A stretch of DNA of 64,000 bases from Mesorhizobium sp. INR15 (GTDB lineage Bacteria > Pseudomonadota > Alphaproteobacteria > Rhizobiales > Rhizobiaceae). The stretch spans positions 3,048,001-3,112,000 of the forward strand of contig NZ_CP045496.1 of NCBI RefSeq assembly GCF_015500075.1. The letters are read 5' to 3'. This document shows, in pieces, positions 18,044 to 27,089 of the stretch. Below the pieces are notes generated by a model. The model was not told the origin of the DNA, ran no database searches, and saw only the letters and a list, made by a program, of their open reading frames with translations. A program made the position numbers and the translations under genes. Every line of letters starts with the position of its first letter. Position 1 is the first letter of the stretch.

Positions 18044-18298
18044 ATGGCGAACGACCGGAACAGATTCGAATGCCTGCTGGAGCCATCCGGGACGTGGATG
18101 GTCTACGACAAGGTGAGCGGTGCCCCAGCGAGCTTGGGCGGGTTAATCCTGTGCGGCCGGGAAAGGCAGAGGGCAGAGGCCGCCTGCGCCATTCTGACCA
18201 GGATTTTCCAGAATCGGCTCAACATGAGCAGCCGCCGGAATCGCTCATCGCATTCGGATGCGGACGTGGAACCCGCGCTTCTATCCGATCCGAGCTAA
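18044..18298 (+). CDS. Small hypothetical protein (84 aa)
   Basis: A short reading frame behind a good ribosome site (GGGAGCAAGGCA before ATG). The N-terminal half (FECLLEPSGTWMVYDKVSGAPA) looks like a compact beta fold that contains a Leu-Gly-Gly turn; the C-terminal 25 residues are basic and serine-rich and probably disordered. No membrane segment. Function is not recognised. It lies upstream of another small gene on the same strand. Confidence 0.6.
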   Translation: MANDRNRFECLLEPSGTWMVYDKVSGAPASLGGLILCGRERQRAEAACAILTRIFQNRLNMSSRRNRSSHSDADVEPALLSDPS

Positions 18299-18355
18299 TT
18301 TCTTAACAAGTCGTTAATCAGCGATGGCTAATGGATATGGAAATCGGGGGTTTGG

Positions 18356-18499
18356 ATGACCAAGAATCTCGGCAATGCACGGTATGTCCCGCCAAAAGCC
18401 ACGAAAGTATCCTTCCTCAGCAAGGCTGCACCGGCGCTGTTTCCGCTGGTTGTCGCGGCTCTGGGATATGTGATTGGTCGGCAATTCTTCGGCCTCTAG
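18356..18499 (+). CDS. 47-residue single-pass membrane microprotein
   Basis: ATG at 18356 sits 5 bases behind a GGGGG ribosome site. The product has a basic N-terminal half (residues 1-23, with KNLGNARYVPPKATK) and one hydrophobic segment (about 25-41, PALFPLVVAALGYVIG), ending QFFGL. Positive residues before the helix suggest an N-in orientation. It overlaps a longer frame (18331-18540) that has no ribosome site and an improbable composition. Function unknown. Confidence 0.55.
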   Translation: MTKNLGNARYVPPKATKVSFLSKAAPALFPLVVAALGYVIGRQFFGL

Positions 18500-18529
18500 G
18501 CGTCGAAACACGCGTGCCGTTGGTCCGGA

Positions 18530-20860
18530 TCAGCCGCTAATCTCCTCTGCTCCCTCAACCTTTGCTTCCGCACGGCGGATGCGTTCGCTGGCCAGCAGCA
18601 CGACAGGGCAGTTGGATGCGGCAAGAACCGCCGTCGCGGTGTCGCCGAAAAACAGTTCTTCGCCCGGTCTTTGGGTAACGCCCATCACCACCATCACGGC
18701 GCCCTTGGTCACCTCCCTGACAATTGCCCTGTCGGGCGTGGCGCGGGTGCGGATCGCGGTGTCGACCTGCACGCCGTAGCGGTCGGCGAGGTCGGCGATA
18801 TCCTTCAGCATGGCTTCCTCGCGGCGGTGCGACACGGATGTCGAACTTCCGGCCTGGCGCGCCTGCGACACATAGAGAACCTTGACGCGAGCCCGGTTGG
18901 GGCGCGCCAGCGCCAGTGCCAGATCGGCGGCGCGGCGTGAGACCTCGGTGCCGTTGACCGGAACCAGAATGCTGGTTCCCGGCCTCAGGATCGGCATCTT
19001 GCCAGCCGATTTGGCGCCATTCAGCACCAGGCACAGCGGGCCATCGAACCCCTTGGTGATATCGTTCAAGGCCGGTGTGAACGAGCCTTTTTGTGTGAGC
19101 GTGTTCTCCAGGCCGATCAGCAGCAGGCCGTAGCCCTTGCGGGCCTCTTCGGCGATCGTCTCGGCGGTGGCTTCGGATTTGGTGCGAGCGGTCAGATGCA
19201 CTTTCTCTACCGAGGTGTCCTCGGCCTTGCTAACCGCCCTGGCGCTTTTTTCCGCGCCCTTCTTCACTTCCTTCAAAGCCTGGTCCGGCCCCTTGTCACT
19301 GGCCGGACCGGCGATGTGTCCGCCTTTGAGGTGCAGCAACGTGGTGGGCATGCCGCTGCCGCCGCCGACCAGCCCGGCGAGATAGGCGGTGAACTTGCCG
19401 ACGCTGCTGTCATCGACAAGCAGCAGCAGCCGCTCGAGCTTGGAGACGAAGCCGCGCTCATCCAGCAATTCGCGGTCGACGCGCTGCTTTTCATCGCTGC
19501 CGATGGGCAGGCGTCCAAGCGCCCAGCGCAGCATGGGCGGCATGACGAGCGTGGTGATGACCGCCATGGTGACGATCATGGTGAACAGGTTGTGGGAGAG
19601 AATGTTCATCGACAGGCCGATGCTGGCGACGATCACTTCGGTGGAGCCGCGCGCGTTCATGGCGCTGCCGACGGCGGTGGCTTCCTTGAGCGACATGCCG
19701 GCGAACCGGCCGCCGATGAAGGCGCCGCCGAACTTGCCGATAGAAGCTATGAGCACCAATGCCACGGTCAGCATGGCCAGCGTCGGGTCGGCGAGCACGG
19801 TGAGGTCGGCCGAAAGCCCGGCCATGCCGAAGAAGATCGGCATGAACAGCGCGGTGATGACGCCGCGCAACTGGCCCTCGATGTGATCGGACAGGATCGG
19901 CGACTCGCCGATCAGTATGCCGGCGACGAAAGCACCGAGCACGGTGTGCACGCCGATCATGTTGGTGGTCAGCGCCATCACACCCATGATGATGAGGATG
20001 ACGGTGATGACGGCGTATTCGCTGCGAAACGTGTCGTTGGTCCAGCGGATCAGCGTGAACACCAGGCGGCGGCCAAGCGTGAAGGAAAACACCATGAACA
20101 GTGCCACCTCGGCGACCGTGGTGATGAGCGGCAGCACTTGCAGGCTGCCATTGGTGGCGATGCCGAAGGTGATGGCGATGATCAGCCAGCCGATCGTGTC
20201 TTCGATGATCGCCGAGGAGATGATGACCTGGCCGAGGTTACGGCGCATGAAATTCATCTCGCGCACTACCATGGCGACGATCTTGACCGAGGAGATCGAA
20301 AGCGCGGTGCCGAGAAACAGCCCGGCGACGATGCGCTGCGTCGGGTCGGGCAACAGGCTGTCCGGCAGCACTTGCGCCAGCGCGAAGCCGCAGGCGAAAG
20401 GCACGATGACGCCTGTGATCGAGATCGAGAAACAGGCCGCACCGACGCGGCGCACCAGCCGAAGATCGGTCTCCATGCCGGTCAGCAGCAGAAGCAGCAG
20501 GATGCCGAGCTGCGAGACGGCATCGATCATGCTCTTCTGCGCCGGTTCTGTCGGAAAGATCAGGTGCTGCGCCGATGGCAACAGCCAGCCGAACAGCGAC
20601 GGGCCAAGCAGGATGCCACCGATCAGCTGGCCCATGATCGCCGGTTGGCCAAAGCGCTGGAAAATCTCGCCGAGGCCACGGCCCACAATCAGCAAGAGAA
20701 CGATTTCGGCGATGAATATGCCTTCGGCCGAACCGCCAAGACCCGAGCTGTGGCCGGTTGGCTGCGCCGCCAGGAGCGGACCGGATGCCATGGCCAAGGC
20801 CAGAGCCACGAGCAGTATCGCCGCGAAACTGCGTTTCGGCGCCGCAAGCAACCGGTTCAT
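18530..20860 (-). CDS. CPA2 cation/proton antiporter with C-terminal universal stress domains
   Basis: 776 residues. A cleavable or anchoring hydrophobic N terminus is followed by about 12 membrane helices of the Kef/NhaA-like exchanger fold (residues about 40-450). Two cytoplasmic Usp-like domains follow: a degenerate one (about 470-635) and a clearer one (about 640-770, ILVPVNGTEVSRRAADLALALA to CPVVLLASE). The ATP-binding GxxG motif of the last domain is altered, so it may not bind ATP in the usual way. The start at 20860 has GAGGG upstream; a TTG 18 bases earlier overlaps that site. It follows the DUF2270 gene by 69 bases. Confidence 0.9.
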   Translation of the reverse strand: MNRLLAAPKRSFAAILLVALALAMASGPLLAAQPTGHSSGLGGSAEGIFIAEIVLLLIVGRGLGEIFQRFGQPAIMGQLIGGILLGPSLFGWLLPSAQHLIFPTEPAQKSMIDAVSQLGILLLLLLTGMETDLRLVRRVGAACFSISITGVIVPFACGFALAQVLPDSLLPDPTQRIVAGLFLGTALSISSVKIVAMVVREMNFMRRNLGQVIISSAIIEDTIGWLIIAITFGIATNGSLQVLPLITTVAEVALFMVFSFTLGRRLVFTLIRWTNDTFRSEYAVITVILIIMGVMALTTNMIGVHTVLGAFVAGILIGESPILSDHIEGQLRGVITALFMPIFFGMAGLSADLTVLADPTLAMLTVALVLIASIGKFGGAFIGGRFAGMSLKEATAVGSAMNARGSTEVIVASIGLSMNILSHNLFTMIVTMAVITTLVMPPMLRWALGRLPIGSDEKQRVDRELLDERGFVSKLERLLLLVDDSSVGKFTAYLAGLVGGGSGMPTTLLHLKGGHIAGPASDKGPDQALKEVKKGAEKSARAVSKAEDTSVEKVHLTARTKSEATAETIAEEARKGYGLLLIGLENTLTQKGSFTPALNDITKGFDGPLCLVLNGAKSAGKMPILRPGTSILVPVNGTEVSRRAADLALALARPNRARVKVLYVSQARQAGSSTSVSHRREEAMLKDIADLADRYGVQVDTAIRTRATPDRAIVREVTKGAVMVVMGVTQRPGEELFFGDTATAVLAASNCPVVLLASERIRRAEAKVEGAEEISG

Positions 20861-20929
20861 GAATCCCTCAACACCCAATGCACTGGTGGCAACAACGCGC
20901 GAGCACTGGTTGCGTTGCAGCGATGGCGG

Positions 20930-21622
20930 CTAGACGTGAACGTCTCCAAAAGAAAGTTCTCCGTCATCACCCATCGTGACGAAGGCGGCGATCAGCAAGG
21001 CGGCATAAAAGGCGGCGACGGCAATCACGATGGCAAAGCCCGGGATGGGACCGAGCGCGGCGCCATCCACCGCCTCACGCAGCGAGCCGACAAAGCCGAC
21101 CTTCACCCCCGCGCTCTGCAGGCTGGGCGTCGATATCTTGAGCACCCAGGCCAGCAAGAGGATCAGGAACAGATAGATGTAGTTGCGGCGTAACCTGCGC
21201 GCCAAGGCGACACGCTGCGAAAGCAGGAATTTCGGTGCGCGCAGACCTTCAGCGACGATGAGGAGCCAGTCCGATGCGAATTCAGGCTGCGGCGAGAACA
21301 CTTGCGCGAAATAGTGGCGCTCGAACTGGCGAACACGCGCGCGGTAGAAGTCGAAGAACCGGTAGCGGCGCGCCTCGATCCAGAGCAGCAGCAGCACCAG
21401 AAGCATGGCGAACAACAAGACGCCATGATGGGCGCTGGCGGTGGAGAGTGAGACGGACAACATCGCCGCCACGACGGTAATGGCCCAATTCGTCGTTCTG
21501 TCGAGCCGATCCCGCCACCCTGCCATCCGGGCGATTTCCGCGCGATGGAAGTGCGACATCGTGTTGACAAGCTCGGCCGATGAAAGCGCCCGTCCGACCG
21601 GCATTGCCGCGCCATCGTTCAT
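20930..21622 (-). CDS. DUF2270 family membrane protein
   Basis: 230 residues with two hydrophobic segments in the N-terminal half (ITVVAAMLSVSLS and LLFAMLLVLLLLW), a conserved ARRYRFFDFYRARVRQFERHYF-type basic stretch after them, and two more helices near the C terminus. This pattern is that of DUF2270. Function is unknown. ATG 21622 follows GGAGG at 4 bases, so it is preferred to the GTG at 21637. It probably forms an operon with the antiporter downstream, so a role linked to ion homeostasis is a reasonable guess. Confidence 0.8.
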   Translation of the reverse strand: MNDGAAMPVGRALSSAELVNTMSHFHRAEIARMAGWRDRLDRTTNWAITVVAAMLSVSLSTASAHHGVLLFAMLLVLLLLWIEARRYRFFDFYRARVRQFERHYFAQVFSPQPEFASDWLLIVAEGLRAPKFLLSQRVALARRLRRNYIYLFLILLLAWVLKISTPSLQSAGVKVGFVGSLREAVDGAALGPIPGFAIVIAVAAFYAALLIAAFVTMGDDGELSFGDVHV

Positions 21623-21735
21623 GGGGACCTCCGCCACCGTTTAAACGGTCGGCCAAGGATATCGTTCCATGGCCTGGATTGCCGCCATCGCCATCGTGCC
21701 ATCGCGGCGCGGTGACTTCCTGATGTTGCCTTCGA

Positions 21736-22863
21736 TCAGAGGGTCTGGTGGCCGCGCAGCCAGACGGATTTCAACGCAAGCGCGCTGTCGAGGACAACGA
21801 AGCTGGCGAGGCTGCCCGGCACCAGCCGGCCAAGTTCGCTCAGGTCGAGATATTCGGCCTGGCGCGTGGCGCAGAGATCGGACGCCTGCGCGACCGACAG
21901 GCCGAGCGACACCAGGTTGCGGAAAGCGTCGAGCATGGTGATGGCGCTGCCGGCGAGAGACGAGCCGTCGGCCAGCATGATGGTCAGCCCTTTCTTGACG
22001 ATCGGATGATCGCCGCCAAAATTGTAGTTTCCATCCGGGCAGCCGGCGGCGGTGGTCGCGTCGGTGATGGCATAGAGACGTGGAATGGCGCGATAGGCGG
22101 CCAGCACCAGGGCCGGATGCACATGGTTGAGGTCGCAGATCAGCTCGGCGTAGCGGCCCCTGGCCAAGGCATAGGCGGCGACGCCCGGCTTGCGGTGGTC
22201 GAGGCCCGACATGCCGTTGAACAGGTGCGTGAAGCCTGACAGGCCATGCGCGAAGCCGCTGGCGGTCTCTTCGAAGGTGGCGAGGCTATGGCCGACCTGC
22301 ACGCGGCAGCCGCGCGCCGTCAGCGCTTCGATGACCTCGATGCCGCCGGGAATTTCCGGGGCGACGGTGGCGACCACCAGACGGCAGATGCCGGCCCATT
22401 TCAGCGCAAGGGCGGCATCTCCCTTGCGCGTGATATCGCGCTGGGCGCCGAGCTTGCCCGGATTGATGAAAGGGCCTTCAAGATGTGCCCCGAGCACAGT
22501 GGGCTCGTCGGGGCGCGGCGACAGCCGCACTTTCTCGATATCGGCCAGCGACCGTTCGATGACCTCCACCGTCGATGTCGAGGTGGTGGGCGCCATCGCC
22601 GCCGTGCCGCTGGCGGCATGGAAGCGGGTGAACTGGCGGATGGCGTCCTCGCCACTGGAATAGTCGACGCCTTGCGCGCCATGCACATGCAGGTCGATGA
22701 AGCCGGGCAGGATATACGGCAGGTCCGGCTTGTCGGTGACGAACACCGGCTCGCCCTCGATCCTGGCGACGCGGCTATCCTCGCAGACAACATGGCCATG
22801 CACCCAGCCCGATGGTGTCAGCACATAGCCAAGGGGGGATGTTTTCGCGGACATCATTTTCAC
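21736..22863 (-). CDS. nagA: N-acetylhexosamine-6-phosphate deacetylase (NagA/AgaA)
   Basis: A 375-residue amidohydrolase that removes acetate from GlcNAc-6-P or GalNAc-6-P. Metal and catalytic residues are visible: the HxH in GFIDLHVHGAQG (59 and 61), the glutamate in HLEGPFINPGK, histidines in VGHSLAT and HLFNGMSG, and the aspartate in ITDATTAAG. It is the last gene of the minus-strand amino sugar operon. The presence of agaS and gatZ favours GalNAc-6-P as substrate; the sequence alone does not decide. Confidence 0.9.
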   Translation of the reverse strand: MKMMSAKTSPLGYVLTPSGWVHGHVVCEDSRVARIEGEPVFVTDKPDLPYILPGFIDLHVHGAQGVDYSSGEDAIRQFTRFHAASGTAAMAPTTSTSTVEVIERSLADIEKVRLSPRPDEPTVLGAHLEGPFINPGKLGAQRDITRKGDAALALKWAGICRLVVATVAPEIPGGIEVIEALTARGCRVQVGHSLATFEETASGFAHGLSGFTHLFNGMSGLDHRKPGVAAYALARGRYAELICDLNHVHPALVLAAYRAIPRLYAITDATTAAGCPDGNYNFGGDHPIVKKGLTIMLADGSSLAGSAITMLDAFRNLVSLGLSVAQASDLCATRQAEYLDLSELGRLVPGSLASFVVLDSALALKSVWLRGHQTL

Positions 22864-22907
22864 CTTTCGACTTCGACTTTTCGCGCGGTTCAGAGATGGC
22901 CTGGCGA

Positions 22908-23828
22908 TCAGCCCGAATGGACCGGCTGCCGCGCGGCCAGCATCGCCGCGCCGCGCACGCCGCTGGAATCGCCATACCTGGCAACGACGATCGCCGGCGC
23001 GCGCATGCCGCCGATGAAATGTCCCGGCATTTGCCGCGCCAGCAATTCGGCAACGCCCTCTATGCGCGACAGGCCGCCGCCAAGCACGATGCAGTCAGGG
23101 TCGATCGTACCCTGGATGGTGCGCAGCAACTCGCCGACAATGTCGGCCCAGACGGTGAGGATTTCGGCGAGATTGGCGTCGCCGGCGGCAGCGCCGCTGG
23201 CGATCTGCTCCGGTGACAGGTCGAGCCCTTTCAGGCTCCTGGCCAGCGCCGTCATGCCGGGGCCGGAAACCAGGGTTTCATAGCAGCCGTAGCGGCCGCA
23301 ATTGCACTGCCGCATCGGCAAGGTGACTTGCGGTGCGGCATTCATGGCGATGCCGAAATGGCCGACTTCGCCGGGCAAGCCGTTCAGACCCACGACCAGC
23401 TGGCCCTTGTGGCAGACGCCGGCGCCGCACCCGGTGCCGAGGATGAGGCCGAAGACGGTGTCATAGCCTTCGCCGGCGCCGCCATTGGCTTCCGAAAGGG
23501 CAAAGCACTTGCAATCATTGTCGACCGGCACGGCAAAGCCCAGCCGGCGCGACAGTTCGTCATGCAGCGGCCGGTTGGTGGCCGGCAGGTTGGAGGTCAG
23601 CGACAGGCCGGTCGCGCGTTCGATGAGGCCGGGAATGCCGACGCCGACGGGCAGGGCGGCTGTTCCGGCCTCGGCGCGCAGCCATTCATACTGGGCGACC
23701 AGCGCGTCGAGCAATTCATCGAAGGATTGCCTGGGTGTCGGCACCCGCCGCCGCGCGATCTCCTTCAGATCGGGGTCGAACAGGCACGCCTCGATCTTCG
23801 TGCCGCCAAGGTCGATGCCGCCGAACAT
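22908..23828 (-). CDS. ROK family N-acetylhexosamine kinase
   Basis: A 306-residue sugar kinase of the ROK family. It has the ATP phosphate motif GIDLGGTKIEACLF, the catalytic aspartate region VPVDNDCKCFAL, and the zinc-binding CNCGRYGCYE with its upstream His in GEVGHFGI. It would phosphorylate the incoming acetylated amino sugar at O6 before NagA. It starts 2 bases after the agaS stop, so expression is tightly coupled. Confidence 0.88.
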   Translation of the reverse strand: MFGGIDLGGTKIEACLFDPDLKEIARRRVPTPRQSFDELLDALVAQYEWLRAEAGTAALPVGVGIPGLIERATGLSLTSNLPATNRPLHDELSRRLGFAVPVDNDCKCFALSEANGGAGEGYDTVFGLILGTGCGAGVCHKGQLVVGLNGLPGEVGHFGIAMNAAPQVTLPMRQCNCGRYGCYETLVSGPGMTALARSLKGLDLSPEQIASGAAAGDANLAEILTVWADIVGELLRTIQGTIDPDCIVLGGGLSRIEGVAELLARQMPGHFIGGMRAPAIVVARYGDSSGVRGAAMLAARQPVHSG

Positions 23829-23830
23829 GT

Positions 23831-24970
23831 TCAGTGCGCCGCCGGGTAGGGATAGAGCGTCACGCCGTCGACGACGCGCGACAGATTGCCCTCGGTGAAC
23901 GGGTTGTCGACATTGATGCGTAGCGCGTCGGACCAGGCGATGGCCTGTATCTGCGCCGCCAGCACATAAAGCACGCTGCTCCAGGCATCGTTGCCTATCA
24001 TCGGCACATGCAGGTCGACATTGGCCTTGTCGGGCCCAAGCGTGACGGCGCAGCCGGCGCCGAACTGGGCGCGGATCTCGTTGGCGGCATCGAGGTCATA
24101 TCTGCGCGTGTGCGGGTCGCTGGACATGAGCACATGCACGCGGGTCTCCGCGTCGACGACGGCTTTCGGGCCGTGGCGGAAGCCGAGCGTCGAATCCCAG
24201 GCGGTGGGGATGTTGCCATGCGCGAGTTCCAGCACCTTGAGCGCGCTTTCACGCGCTGATCCGGTGAGGGGACCGCAGCCGAGGAAGACGGCGCGCGACG
24301 GCGGCCGGCGGCCAGCGCGGGCGACCAGCAGGGCCGCGTCAAGCACGGTCTCGCCGGCATCGGCAAGACGGCCAAGCGTTTCACCAAGCGCCAGCGGCGG
24401 GTGCGGGTCGAAACAGGCCAGCGCGCTGAGCAGCATCGTGGTGTAGCTCGAGGTCATGGCAAAGCCGGCATCGTTGGTTCCGGCCGGCATCACCACGGTG
24501 CGCTGCTCGCCGGGCCCGGGCGGCTGCCGCGTCGCCAGTGCGCCGGCGGCGTTGCAGGTGAAATGCAGACGGTCGGCGCCGGGCATATGGGCGTCGAGCA
24601 GATCGAGCGCGCCGATCGTCTCGGAACTGTTGCCGCTGCGCCCGAACGACACGACCAGGATGCGGCGGTCGGTGCGGACAAAATTGCCGGGGCAGCTGAC
24701 CAGATCGGTTGTCGGCACCGAACGAAAGCGTGGCTGGCGCGGTGGCGCGTTCAGATAGGCGCACAGCGTGTCGCCGATGAAGGCGGAGGTGCCGGCGCCA
24801 CAGAACCAGATCTCGGCGTGGCCGCGCTCCGCGATCCAGGCCGCTATCGCCTCGGCGTGATGGCCGAGCGGATCGGCCCAGCCGCGCCAGATGCCTGGCT
24901 GCGCCATCGCTTCGTTGAAGGTCACCCAGCGTTCGAGGGGATCGTTGCGGGTCTGCTGCTTGGCGCTCAT
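23831..24970 (-). CDS. agaS: AgaS-like SIS-domain galactosamine/glucosamine-6-phosphate deaminase-isomerase
   Basis: 379 residues with two SIS domains. The first contains WFCGAGTSAFIGD and the phosphosugar-binding VSFGRSGNSSET; the second contains ESALKVLELAHG and DSTLGFRHGPKAV, segments typical of AgaS. Known AgaS enzymes turn galactosamine-6-P into tagatose-6-P and ammonia. The fit to this subgroup, rather than to GlmS-like isomerases, is the main reason to think the substrate is a galactosamine. It overlaps the upstream regulator gene by four bases. Confidence 0.82.
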   Translation of the reverse strand: MSAKQQTRNDPLERWVTFNEAMAQPGIWRGWADPLGHHAEAIAAWIAERGHAEIWFCGAGTSAFIGDTLCAYLNAPPRQPRFRSVPTTDLVSCPGNFVRTDRRILVVSFGRSGNSSETIGALDLLDAHMPGADRLHFTCNAAGALATRQPPGPGEQRTVVMPAGTNDAGFAMTSSYTTMLLSALACFDPHPPLALGETLGRLADAGETVLDAALLVARAGRRPPSRAVFLGCGPLTGSARESALKVLELAHGNIPTAWDSTLGFRHGPKAVVDAETRVHVLMSSDPHTRRYDLDAANEIRAQFGAGCAVTLGPDKANVDLHVPMIGNDAWSSVLYVLAAQIQAIAWSDALRINVDNPFTEGNLSRVVDGVTLYPYPAAH

Positions 24971-25854
24971 TTTATGCTGTCTTCACCAGTGTGGTCCGCG
25001 ATCAGAAGCTTGACGCCACGGTCGCGCAGGCTGCTCTCGATATCTGCCGGAATGTTGCGATCCGTGACGATCGTGTCGATGCGCTCGATGCCGCAGAAAC
25101 GGTGCAGGCTTGGGGCGCGGAATTTGGTCGAATCGACCAGCACGACAAGGCGCCGGCTGGCATTGGCCATGGCCGCGTTCTGGTGTGCCTCGTCCTCGTT
25201 GAAGGTGCTCAACCCATGCTCCGGGTCGATGCTGTCGGCGCCGAAATAGACCGTGTCGAAGCGCATGTTCTCAAGCGACTGCTCGACCATGCGGCCGGTC
25301 AGCGCGCGCGCATCGAAGCGCACCGTGCCGCCGGGCAGCATCACCGTGTGCTGCCGGCAGCCCCACAGCGTCTCGATAATGTTGAGGCCGGTGGTGAGGA
25401 TGGTGCGGCCGGAGGCGGCGCGCAGATGCTGGGCGAAATACTGGATCGTCGAGCCGGAATCGAGGATCAGCGAGCGGTCGCTGTCGATCAGCTGCACGGC
25501 CTCCCTGGCCACGGCCATTTTCATCGCCCGGTTGACGAAGGCCTTGTCGGCGATCGTCGGTTCGAGGAAGGGCCGGCTCGGATTGGCATTCTCGGCCACC
25601 AGCGACATGGCCAAAGCGATACGGAAATCAGGAACGCCGTCAAAATCATAGTGGCGGCAGAAGCGCACGACGGAAGGTTCGCTGACGCCGGCGGAGGCGG
25701 CGATTTCCTGGATGGAGCGGCCCATGAATTCGGCGGGCGCGCTGATCAGCACATCGGCGATGCGGCCAAACGCCTTGCTGAGCGAGGGACGATCAGCGGC
25801 GATCCTCTCGATCAGGGAGCCTCTGGATTGCATTTGATCAACGGTGCTCATCAC
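24967..25854 (-). CDS. Hybrid regulator: RpiR-type HTH with DeoR-type sugar-phosphate sensor
   Basis: 295 residues. The N-terminal 80 look like the RpiR HTH (LSKAFGRIADVLI, then SIQEIAASAGVSEPSVVRFCRHYDFDGV). The rest looks like a DeoR-family effector domain instead of the SIS domain normally joined to this HTH: LILDSGSTIQYFAQHL, ILTTGLNIIETL, TVMLPGGTVRFDARALTG, YFGADSIDPEHGLSTFNEDE and LVDSTKF. It presumably represses both divergent amino sugar operons until a phosphorylated sugar binds. Candidate operators are at 27076 and 27476. It lies inside the operon, 67 bases downstream of the ATPase gene. Confidence 0.85.
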   Translation of the reverse strand: MMSTVDQMQSRGSLIERIAADRPSLSKAFGRIADVLISAPAEFMGRSIQEIAASAGVSEPSVVRFCRHYDFDGVPDFRIALAMSLVAENANPSRPFLEPTIADKAFVNRAMKMAVAREAVQLIDSDRSLILDSGSTIQYFAQHLRAASGRTILTTGLNIIETLWGCRQHTVMLPGGTVRFDARALTGRMVEQSLENMRFDTVYFGADSIDPEHGLSTFNEDEAHQNAAMANASRRLVVLVDSTKFRAPSLHRFCGIERIDTIVTDRNIPADIESSLRDRGVKLLIADHTGEDSIK

Positions 25855-25921
25855 TCACCATGCCAGCCGCGCTGCTGGTTTGCCTGCCTCGGGTTGCCCC
25901 ATCCACAACAAGCCGACATCG

Positions 25922-27013
25922 TCAGGCCGCCTTCATGCGGATGTTCTTGCCGTTACGGTCGAAGATGATGACGCTTGCCGCGGTAATGTCGAGCAGAAGC
26001 TCTTGCCCCGCCGCGAACCTTGCCTGCCCGGTCAAGCGAATCGTCATCGTCTGGCCATCCACGAGGTGACCATAGAGGATCGTCTCGTTGCCGAGATGCT
26101 CGATCACGTCGATCGTCAGCTTCAACCCGCCGCCGCTTGCCGATACCGACACGTCTTCGGGCCGGATGCCGAGTTCAACGCCGTCGAGGTCGCCAGCCCG
26201 GGCGGGGTCGATGGGCAGTTTCAGGCTTTCGCCGCCGGGCAGCGTGACGGTGACATCCGTGCCGTCGCGGTGCGTCGCCATCACTTTGACGAAGTTGATC
26301 GAGGGCTGGCCAAGGAAGCCTGCGACAAACTTGTTTTCGGGGTGGTTGAACAGGTCCAGCGGTGCGCCGACCTGTTCGACGATGCCGCTGTTCATGATGA
26401 CGATGCGGTCGGCCAGCGTCATGCCTTCCACCTGGTCGTGGGTGACATAGATCATCGTGTTGCCGAGCGTGGCGTGCAGCTTGGCCAGTTCGACGCGCAT
26501 CTCGGCACGCAGCGAAGCGTCGAGGTTGGATAGCGGTTCGTCGAACAGGAACAGCTTTGGGCTGCGGGCGAGCGCGCGGCCGATGGCGACGCGCTGGCGC
26601 TGGCCGCCGGACAGTGCCCTCGGCTTGCGCGCGAGCAATGTCTCCAGCTTCAGCAGTTTGGCGATCTCTATGACGCGGGCATCGATGACCGGCTTCTTTT
26701 CACCGGCGATCTTGAGGCCGAAGCCGATGTTCTGCGCCACCGTCATGTGCGGATAGAGCGCGTAGGACTGGAACACCATGGCGACGCCGCGCTTGACCGG
26801 ATCGGCACTGGTGATGTCGGTGCCGTCCTGGACCATGCGGCCAGACGAGACCGGCTCAAGCCCGGCGATGCAGCGCAGCAATGTCGACTTGCCGCAGCCG
26901 GATGGGCCGACAAGCACGACGAATTCGCCTTCGTTGATCGACAGGCTGACGTCACGGATGACGTCGACCGCGCCGAACGACTTCTTGATGTTTTCCAGTT
27001 CGAGGCCTGCCAC
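25922..27013 (-). CDS. Sugar ABC transporter ATP-binding protein (UgpC/MsmK type)
   Basis: A 363-residue ATPase with Walker A GPSGCGKST, signature LSGGQRQRVAIGRAL, Walker B LFLFDEPLSNLDASLR, switch His MIYVTHDQVEG, and a C-terminal TOBE/OB region (from about 235) as in MalK relatives. It is the only sugar-type ATPase near the permeases at 28958-30685, which lie on the opposite strand across the shared promoter region, so it most likely serves them. First gene of the minus-strand amino sugar operon. Confidence 0.9.
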   Translation of the reverse strand: MAGLELENIKKSFGAVDVIRDVSLSINEGEFVVLVGPSGCGKSTLLRCIAGLEPVSSGRMVQDGTDITSADPVKRGVAMVFQSYALYPHMTVAQNIGFGLKIAGEKKPVIDARVIEIAKLLKLETLLARKPRALSGGQRQRVAIGRALARSPKLFLFDEPLSNLDASLRAEMRVELAKLHATLGNTMIYVTHDQVEGMTLADRIVIMNSGIVEQVGAPLDLFNHPENKFVAGFLGQPSINFVKVMATHRDGTDVTVTLPGGESLKLPIDPARAGDLDGVELGIRPEDVSVSASGGGLKLTIDVIEHLGNETILYGHLVDGQTMTIRLTGQARFAAGQELLLDITAASVIIFDRNGKNIRMKAA

Positions 27014-27075
27014 CGCAATGTCTCTCCGTTTTGCCCGTCAGGGCTTTCGATCTCGATTTCGGGTGTAATTCATTT

Positions 27076-27089
27076 TTGTAATTTTACAA
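27076..27089. promoter_or_regulatory. Operator candidate 1 for the hybrid regulator
   Basis: TTGTAATTTTACAA, a near-perfect dyad 63 bases upstream of the ATPase start codon. It matches the site at 27476-27489 at 12 of 14 positions. Confidence 0.6.

Noticed and set aside
18331..18540. A 69-codon frame overlapping the 47-residue microprotein
   Set aside because: No ribosome site and an improbable cysteine- and glutamine-rich sequence; the alternative frame has both a ribosome site and a clear membrane helix.
19091..21193. A 700-codon open frame on the plus strand opposite the antiporter and DUF2270 genes
   Set aside because: It is very rich in His, Gln, Asp and Arg, has no ribosome site and mirrors two well-supported membrane protein genes. 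Long antisense frames are common in GC-rich DNA.
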